In this document: positions 6,284-11,588 of the stretch, piece after piece
Position numbering within the stretch: position 1 is the first letter of the stretch
Layout: each line of letters opens with the position of its first letter
Assembly: GCA_900764225.1 (NCBI GenBank)
Contig: CAAFNG010000347.1
Span: forward strand, 1-11,588
Reading direction: 5' to 3'
Length of the DNA: 11,588 nt
Source of the DNA: Lachnospiraceae bacterium
GTDB taxonomy: Bacteria > Bacillota > Clostridia > Lachnospirales > Lachnospiraceae
Made by a program: the position numbers and the translations under genes
The notes under the pieces: model-generated
What the model saw: only the letters and a program-made list of their open reading frames with translations
Databases searched by the model: none
What the model was told of the DNA's origin: nothing

Positions 6284-8728
6284 TCAAATTTCCTCCTTCT
6301 CCATGGCGGAACTCACATCCCCTGTCCGCTTTGCATTCAGATAAGCCATACCGTAAGCTGCCTGTCCCAGTGCGATCCCACCGTCATTTGGCGGGATCAG
6401 ACTATGTTTGAGTACCTGAAAGCCTTTCCTTAAAAGTCCCTCATCTGTCAGCTTGAGAAGCAGCCGGTTCTGAAAAACTCCGCCGCTTAAAGCAGCTTTT
6501 CGGATTCCTGTTTCTTTTTCCGCCGCCTCACAGGCTGAGATGATCTGTTCCGCCAGACCTGCATGGAACTCATATGCAAGCTGCCCGGAATCCACACCTT
6601 CCAGCCTTTCTTCCACCAGATACCGGACAAGTCTGTCTGTATTTAAAACAAATTTTCTTGTATCTTCTGATTCTGTCAGATCCGATGAATCCGGATTCCA
6701 TACCATTACTTCGTTCTCTCTGACAGCATTCCGATTCTTTTTTTCCAAAAGCTCCTGTGCTTCTTTTGGATTATTTTTTTCCCATTCTTCGGCTGCAAAC
6801 TCCAGTGCTGTGGAGGCTTCGCCCTCAAAGGTTGATGCTCTCCGGATTCCCAGGATCGCGCTGACCCCGTCAAAAAGCCGTCCTGCACTGGTAGATGTTA
6901 CTGCATTGATCTTTCTCTGCGCCATAGCCACCAGCACCTTGCATTCCTTCTCTGTGCAAAGTCCCAGTTTTTGGACTGTAATAAAGGTTTTTTCCTGATC
7001 ATCATAATTCTGCCCGATCAGGGAAACCGCGATCCGCCATCCTTCCTTTGCAGAAAGATCTCCACCCACCTGCGTAAACGGCTGAATGCTTCCAAGTCTT
7101 GTAAATCCTTCATGATCTGCCAGCAGAATCTCTCCGCCCCAGATCGTTCCGTCCGTTCCGTAGCCGGTTCCGTCAAAAGAAACGCCGATCACTTTTTCCT
7201 GGCAGTCGTTCTCTGCCATACAGGATAAAATGTGTGCATAATGATGCTGCACCTTCAGAACCGGCAGCCCTGTTTCTTCTGCCACTACTGTGGAATTGTA
7301 CCGTGGATGCAGATCACATACCACCACCTCCGGCTGAACCTCCAGAAGAGTCTCCAGTCTTCCCATTGTCTCTTTCAGGGCTTTTACTGTGCGGATATCC
7401 TCCAGATCTCCCACATACGGGGACGGATAAAAGCGGTTATCCACACCAATGCAGAAAGTATTCTTAAGCTCTCCACCTGCTGCGATCACCTGTCCCCTCC
7501 ATGGTGTGGAAACCATGAACGGAAGCGGTGCATATCCGCGTGAACGCCGGATCATGTACGGCTCCCCTTTATAAAAATCCATCACTGAGTCATCTGCCCG
7601 GATACGTATCTTGCGGTTATGGGAAAGAATACAGTCGCAGAGATGAGAAAGCTCTGCCTCTGCCTCCGCATCATCCCGGCAGATCGGCGCACCGGATGTA
7701 TTTCCACTGGTCATCACCAGAAGCTTCGGCATTTCGATCCCGTCATCATAGCAAAAAAGAAGAAGCTGCACCGGCGCATAGGGAAGCATCATGCCAACCT
7801 TGGGATTCCCCGGGGCAATGCTCTCGCAAAGCTTCTCAGACGCATCGCTGTCTCTCTCCGGAGATGAATCGTATTTATCCAGCAGAAGAATCGGCTTCTG
7901 ATGTCCGGTAAGGATTTTTTCCTGTTCCTCACTGACCTGGCACACTGCCTTCACCGTCTCCAGATTCTGGGCCATCACTGCAAAGGGCTTCACCGGCCGC
8001 CGTTTCCGTTCCCGGAGAAGCTTTACTGCCGTCTCACTGGTTGCATCACAGCAGAGATGAAAACCTCCGATTCCCTTGATCGCCACGATTCCCCCGGAAG
8101 CGATCACACGCCTGGTTTCCGTGATCGCAGCACGCCCTTTCTCTTTTCTTCCAAGAAGATAAACCTCCGGTCCACAGTCATTGCAACAGACAGGCTGGGC
8201 ATCGTACCGTCTTGTGTCCGGATCATTATACTCGTCCGCACAGGACGGACACATGGGAAATTCTTTCATGCTGGTCCGCTCCCTGTCATAAGGAAGAGAA
8301 TCCAGGATCGTCAGCCGCGGCCCGCAGCAGGTGCAGTTAATAAACGGATGCAGATACCGCCTGTTTTTCGGATCAAACATTTCTTCTTTACATTCATCAC
8401 AGATCGCGATATCCGGTGAAACAAAGATCTCGCCCTTTGTCTTTTCACTCTCGATAATATCAAACTGTGTAAATTCCGGTGCATCCTCCACCGGTTCTGA
8501 AAGAAGCTTCAGGATTGCGGCACGTTTCGGTGGTCTGTTTTCAATATCTCCGATAAACTTCTCCACCGCTTTAGCTTCTCCCTGGGCAAAAATCTCCACA
8601 TAAGGACCTTTATTGGACACACTTCCCCCGATTCCCCTGGCTGCCGCATGCCTGCTCACAGTGGGACGAAAACCCACACCCTGTACGATCCCGTAAACGC
8701 GGATCATTTTTGTAATTTCATGCTCCAT
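6284..8728 (-). CDS. hypF: Carbamoyltransferase HypF
   Basis: HypF converts carbamoyl phosphate and ATP to a carbamoyl adenylate and loads the carbamoyl group onto HypE, the first step of cyanide ligand synthesis. The 814-residue protein has all expected modules: an acylphosphatase domain (VQGVGFRPTV with Arg21; SVSNKG with Asn39), two zinc-finger motifs (CDEC at 110-113 with CTCCGP at about 132-136; CPSC at 160-163 with CNDCGP at 182-187), a YrdC-like domain (IKGIGGFHL at about 217-225), and a C-terminal Kae1-like domain with VQHHYAHILS, SFDGTGYGTDG, LSGGVFQNRL and PPNDGGIALGQ. The start at 8728 follows GGAG at 8738-8735; an upstream ATG at 8803 would overlap the previous gene and add residues without family similarity. 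It begins 31 bases after the set 2 K-type gene. Confidence 0.97.
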   Translation of the reverse strand: MEHEITKMIRVYGIVQGVGFRPTVSRHAAARGIGGSVSNKGPYVEIFAQGEAKAVEKFIGDIENRPPKRAAILKLLSEPVEDAPEFTQFDIIESEKTKGEIFVSPDIAICDECKEEMFDPKNRRYLHPFINCTCCGPRLTILDSLPYDRERTSMKEFPMCPSCADEYNDPDTRRYDAQPVCCNDCGPEVYLLGRKEKGRAAITETRRVIASGGIVAIKGIGGFHLCCDATSETAVKLLRERKRRPVKPFAVMAQNLETVKAVCQVSEEQEKILTGHQKPILLLDKYDSSPERDSDASEKLCESIAPGNPKVGMMLPYAPVQLLLFCYDDGIEMPKLLVMTSGNTSGAPICRDDAEAEAELSHLCDCILSHNRKIRIRADDSVMDFYKGEPYMIRRSRGYAPLPFMVSTPWRGQVIAAGGELKNTFCIGVDNRFYPSPYVGDLEDIRTVKALKETMGRLETLLEVQPEVVVCDLHPRYNSTVVAEETGLPVLKVQHHYAHILSCMAENDCQEKVIGVSFDGTGYGTDGTIWGGEILLADHEGFTRLGSIQPFTQVGGDLSAKEGWRIAVSLIGQNYDDQEKTFITVQKLGLCTEKECKVLVAMAQRKINAVTSTSAGRLFDGVSAILGIRRASTFEGEASTALEFAAEEWEKNNPKEAQELLEKKNRNAVRENEVMVWNPDSSDLTESEDTRKFVLNTDRLVRYLVEERLEGVDSGQLAYEFHAGLAEQIISACEAAEKETGIRKAALSGGVFQNRLLLKLTDEGLLRKGFQVLKHSLIPPNDGGIALGQAAYGMAYLNAKRTGDVSSAMEKEEI

Positions 8729-8734
8729 ATCGTT

Positions 8735-8738
8735 CTCC
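8735..8738 (-). promoter_or_regulatory. Ribosome binding site deciding the hypF start
   Basis: GGAG six bases before the ATG at 8728. It supports a start just ahead of the acylphosphatase domain rather than at 8803 inside the upstream gene. Confidence 0.65.
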
Positions 8739-8759
8739 GTTCCCTGTAAAAACTGCCTT

Positions 8760-9797
8760 TTATCTGCACTTTCCGGATACTGCAAAATGCACCGCATCCA
8801 CAAACTCTCCCTGAAATCCCGGTGTCATCCGCTTCATACAGGGATCTGCAAAGATCACATCATATCCCCCGTTTTCCACAAGAGAAATGTAATCCTCCTC
8901 ATCGCGAAGTGCCACATCTCCCTCTTCAAGGAGCTCTTTTTCCATGGAAAACCAGCTGGCCACGGTGATCTCTGTTTTCCCTCCACGCTGCCTTATCACA
9001 TCACGCATGGAGTTCGCGATCACCTGCTGCTGAACAATAAGAGCCTTTTTTCCGGAATAATCCATATCCGGCACCAGCTCCTCTGCCAGCGGATATCCCA
9101 CCTCGTAAGGTGTGCCAAAAGTTTTCTCAAGATATTTCGCACATTCCAGTGCCGCCGGTGAAACTACGATATTTTTTTCCGCAGAAGAAGCTTTTTTCAC
9201 CTGGGTAAGCCCGGATCCCATTCCATAGCACACAGCTTCCAGCCCCTGTGCGTGGAATTTTTCCCGGATCTTATCCGCAGTGCCCGGATCACTGACATCC
9301 TGCGGTGTCATTCCCAGGATCCCAATCCTGCCGGATTCTGTCGGAAACTTCTCCCCGGCAAAGGTTCGGAACAGCTCCAGATATGCTTTTCGCTCCCCTG
9401 CATCATAAAGTTCCATTCCGTCTGTATCTATGGCCAGGATGGGAAGCTCTGTCTTTTTTTCGCACATGCGTCTGAGTGCCCGGTAGTCTGTTCCGATCAC
9501 AGCAGGCACCGGTGTTCCGATCACCGCCGCAAAACCTGCATCGATTTTTTCCGCTGCATCCACAAGCTTGGCGACCAGTCGATCATCCCGCCCCAGGATC
9601 GCATCCATATCCCGGAGCCCTGCACTGAATACCGCACTTTTTTTCCCGAACCATCTGGGCTCATCAAAGCCGCATACATTTCCTGTGCATCCGCCGGCAT
9701 CACAGATCACAAGGATTCCGCCGAATTCATACAAAACAGACACTGCCCCGGACTGATCCGGCGCAAAAGGTGTCAGATATTTCCGAAGTCCTCTCAT
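8760..9797 (-). CDS. Nitrogenase-like component 1, K-type subunit (set 2)
   Basis: A 345-residue K-type subunit, clearly related to the set 1 copy at 207-1490 but without its Gln-rich insert. The N-terminus aligns well: PDQSG..VLYEFGG then CDAGGC (Cys37) against DVSG..ALYELGG then DPSGC. Cys37 matches NifK Cys95. Cys32 and Cys42 lie close by and are not shared with set 1. The NifK Cys153 region reads GTPVPAVIGTDY, with no cysteine. Later landmarks are GILGMTPQDVSDPG (about 158-171), TFGTPYEVGYPL and FADPCMKRM. It is shorter than nitrogenase NifK, so it is close to a minimal three-domain form. The ATG overlaps the D-type stop as ATGA. It is expected to form a complex with the set 2 D subunit; substrate unknown. 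Confidence 0.85.
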   Translation of the reverse strand: MRGLRKYLTPFAPDQSGAVSVLYEFGGILVICDAGGCTGNVCGFDEPRWFGKKSAVFSAGLRDMDAILGRDDRLVAKLVDAAEKIDAGFAAVIGTPVPAVIGTDYRALRRMCEKKTELPILAIDTDGMELYDAGERKAYLELFRTFAGEKFPTESGRIGILGMTPQDVSDPGTADKIREKFHAQGLEAVCYGMGSGLTQVKKASSAEKNIVVSPAALECAKYLEKTFGTPYEVGYPLAEELVPDMDYSGKKALIVQQQVIANSMRDVIRQRGGKTEITVASWFSMEKELLEEGDVALRDEEDYISLVENGGYDVIFADPCMKRMTPGFQGEFVDAVHFAVSGKCR

Positions 9798-11101
9798 GGC
9801 TTTTCCTCCCTCTGTTCCATCACAGCTTCCGCAAGTGCCTCAAACAGCCGCCGTACACCTGCATATCCGTAAGGCTGCCGATCCTGGTTCCAGACCACCC
9901 CCGGCTGCTCCGGGTGATAATACAGCGCATCTTTTCCTATGGTCAGATTGACTCCGCTCTCAGATGGGTCATAGTACAGCATGGTCGGTTCCATATTGGA
10001 AAAAATCTTCGTCTTCGGGCTTAACTCTGCCAGCTTTCGTATGTATACAAAATTCTCTGCTGTAATGGTTCCGTAGATTTCCCGCACCGCAAAACCATAT
10101 CGCACCAGTGCCAGTGCCAGCTCAAAGGGATCACCGTTCATACACTCTCCCACTGCAAAAGCAGCATCCGGACAGACTTCCCGGAAATGTTCCACCGCAG
10201 CTTCCGCCTCTGCCCTGTATTTTTCCTGGTCAAAGGAAACGCCCAGAACCTGTCCCAGTGCCTGGTACTGGTTCCCGATCTTATCCATCTGATAAAGTCT
10301 CTTCAGTTCAATAAACGGGATCTTCAGACGGTTATGAAAATCCTCCGCTGCAAAACGTGCCTCCGGGTGCAGCACCAGATTAAAATTCGCCTCAGCCATA
10401 GTCTGATATTCTGCATAATCTTTGCATCCGGAAATCTCATGGATCGTCCTGACTCCTGCCTGATGCAGCAGATCATAGAGTTCACAGTCATCCACAAGCG
10501 GAGAAAAAAATCCCAGCAGATTGACCACGTTTCCTTTTTTCTTCCGGTGCTCCAGAAGGGAATACAACGACTGCCGCACATGTACCATAGGCGGCTTTCT
10601 TCCCTCACGGGTCAGCGCATACATATAGCAGGGACGCACCGGAATATTCACCTTCTCCTCTGCCTTCCTGCAGACACGTTCCATATCCGTTCCAAGAAGT
10701 GCATCCACACAGGTGATGCAGATCATTACCACAGAAGGCTTCTTCTCGCAGAAGTCGCAGATTTCCTTCACTGCCTTCGGGATTTTTTTCAGATGGCGCC
10801 CTGTGACAATATCCGTCTCATCCATCATCAGATAAAAAAAGCGGTCATTGTACTCCGGCATGGAACTGATGAGAGATGTATTTCTTCCGCAACAGCCTGG
10901 TGCCACGATCAGCATAATGGAATCCGGCACTGCAAGTCCTGCACGCTTCACACCGAAGCCCTCTGCTCCCGGAGAATTAAAAGCCAGTGTAGCCGGTGAG
11001 CTGTAGATCAGATGCTTTCCGGAGATCATCTGCGGCGGAATCTTATCTGGCCCAAGCTGTTCCAGTTCTTCTGCTGTTGCAAAATATGCTTCCTGCTTCA
11101 T
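9794..11101 (-). CDS. Nitrogenase-like component 1, D-type subunit (set 2)
   Basis: A 435-residue D-type subunit, paralogue of the set 1 gene at 1487-2902. Shared landmarks: [10 protein letters not shown] (set 1 [10 protein letters not shown]), APGCCGRN (Cys70 aligns with set 1 Cys63 and NifD Cys88; Cys71 is extra), [14 protein letters not shown] (Cys131, matching NifD Cys154) and SGCKDYAEY (Cys226, aligned with set 1 Cys218). No Cys275 or His442 equivalent of FeMo-cofactor is seen; the matching regions read NLVLHPEAR and QPYGYAG. The C-terminal [14 protein letters not shown] is typical of the superfamily. The start at 11101 has GGAGG at 11110-11106 and overlaps the NifH-like stop as ATGA. 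It probably receives electrons from the NifH-like protein encoded just upstream. Confidence 0.86.
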   Translation of the reverse strand: MKQEAYFATAEELEQLGPDKIPPQMISGKHLIYSSPATLAFNSPGAEGFGVKRAGLAVPDSIMLIVAPGCCGRNTSLISSMPEYNDRFFYLMMDETDIVTGRHLKKIPKAVKEICDFCEKKPSVVMICITCVDALLGTDMERVCRKAEEKVNIPVRPCYMYALTREGRKPPMVHVRQSLYSLLEHRKKKGNVVNLLGFFSPLVDDCELYDLLHQAGVRTIHEISGCKDYAEYQTMAEANFNLVLHPEARFAAEDFHNRLKIPFIELKRLYQMDKIGNQYQALGQVLGVSFDQEKYRAEAEAAVEHFREVCPDAAFAVGECMNGDPFELALALVRYGFAVREIYGTITAENFVYIRKLAELSPKTKIFSNMEPTMLYYDPSESGVNLTIGKDALYYHPEQPGVVWNQDRQPYGYAGVRRLFEALAEAVMEQREEKP

Positions 11102-11569
11102 ACGTCCTCCTTTTCAGCCACATCCGCAGCACCTGACTCCGTAATTTCATCTGCATCAGCCTCGGCTGCATCATTTTCCAGTAATTTCCTTGCCAGTGCA
11201 AAAAATCTTCCGCTGATCTCAGACTTCTCATCTCCTTCGATCACCGTTTTTCCCTGATCCTCCCAGCGGATGATCTCATCACTACGCGGAATCTCCCCAA
11301 CAATGGGAATGTTGCTTTTCTCTGCAAAAGCCTTCACCTTCTCTGTCTCATTCTCCACATTTCTGTGGTTCAGCACGATACCGAAGATCCTGGCGTAGCT
11401 TCGGTCCTCAAAATTCCGCACAGCCCTTGAAATATTGTCAGCTGCATAAAGTGCCATCTTCTCACCGGATGTAACGATGAGGACTTTTTCCGCATAGCCC
11501 TCACGGATCGGTGCCGCAAAACCGCCGCACACCACATCTCCAAGCACATCATAGAGCACCACATCCGGC
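11098..11569 (-). CDS. NifH-like ATP-dependent reductase (set 2), 5' end missing
   Basis: C-terminal 156 residues or so of a second NifH-like protein. The frame runs off the contig, so the P-loop and the first cluster cysteine are not visible. What remains starts at [17 protein letters not shown], holding the second [4Fe-4S] ligand (NifH Cys132), and continues [30 protein letters not shown] and [19 protein letters not shown], which align through with the set 1 protein. The apparent first residues MCIRDR come from the Nextera adapter and are not native. The C-terminus carries an acidic tail (about the last 25 residues) absent from the set 1 copy. The stop overlaps the D-type start as ATGA. It is the presumed electron donor to the set 2 D-K complex. 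Confidence 0.92.
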
Positions 11570-11588
11570 CTGTCTCTTATACACATCT
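11570..11588. other. Nextera transposase adapter (sequencing artefact)
   Basis: The last 19 bases, CTGTCTCTTATACACATCT, are the Tn5 mosaic-end adapter used in Illumina Nextera libraries. They are not genomic. Read on the minus strand they create a false start, MCIRDR, in front of the partial NifH-like gene. The true contig end is at about 11569. Confidence 0.97.

Noticed and set aside
8729..8803. An N-terminal extension of HypF starting at 8803
   Set aside because: It would overlap the K-type gene by 44 bases, has no HypF similarity, and the ATG at 8728 has its own ribosome site.
10187..10999. Long plus-strand open frame of 270 codons, and others such as 3058-3699, 9252-9872 and 7901-8419
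   Set aside because: They lie fully antisense to well-supported genes, show no family motifs, and are rich in His, Cys, Ser and Arg as expected for shadow frames.
207..11101. A nitrogen-fixing Mo-, V- or Fe-nitrogenase
   Set aside because: FeMo-cofactor ligands and several P-cluster cysteines are missing, the K subunits are short, and nifB, nifE and nifN are absent from the window.
1..11588. CRISPR arrays, insertion sequences, tRNA or rRNA genes
   Set aside because: No direct repeat arrays, transposase frames, terminal inverted repeats or RNA gene motifs were seen; the window is almost entirely coding on one strand.

Overview
The window is an 11.6 kb contig in which every supported gene lies on the minus strand, packed head to tail with overlaps of a few bases. 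It reads as one long operon transcribed from high to low coordinates. Strong AGGAGG-type ribosome sites, moderate GC, and anaerobe-type metalloenzyme genes suggest a strictly anaerobic Firmicute of the class Clostridia, plausibly Lachnospiraceae. That assignment is inference from style, not from a marker gene. The last 19 bases are an Illumina Nextera transposase adapter, so the native sequence stops at about 11569 and the first gene of the operon is cut off.

Layout in transcription order: (1) a nitrogenase-like module 'set 2' at 11569-8760: NifH-like ATPase (5' end missing), NifD-like subunit, NifK-like subunit. (2) A complete hypF-hypC-hypD-hypE block at 8728-3990, which builds the Fe(CN)2(CO) unit of [NiFe]-hydrogenases. 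(3) A small TM1266-type ferredoxin-fold protein at 3929-3660, a family otherwise known beside [FeFe]-hydrogenase maturation genes. (4) A second nitrogenase-like module 'set 1' at 3663-207: NifH-like, NifD-like, NifK-like. (5) A small acidic reading frame at 226-17 with a good ribosome site but an in-frame UGA.

The NifH-like proteins keep the P-loop (complete copy) and the cysteines that hold the inter-subunit [4Fe-4S] cluster. The D and K subunits keep only some P-cluster cysteines, and I find no equivalents of the FeMo-cofactor ligands. They are therefore nitrogenase-like ATP-driven reductases of unknown substrate, not nitrogenase. No nifB, nifE or nifN, no hydrogenase subunit and no hypA or hypB is present in the window.

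The most notable point is the arrangement. Genes that make an iron-cyanide-carbonyl group sit between, and appear co-transcribed with, two nitrogenase-like complexes. This suggests, as inference, an undescribed metallocofactor system in which HypCDEF supplies an Fe(CN)2(CO)-type group to, or together with, nitrogenase-like electron-transfer complexes. The alternative is that the operon supports a hydrogenase encoded elsewhere.
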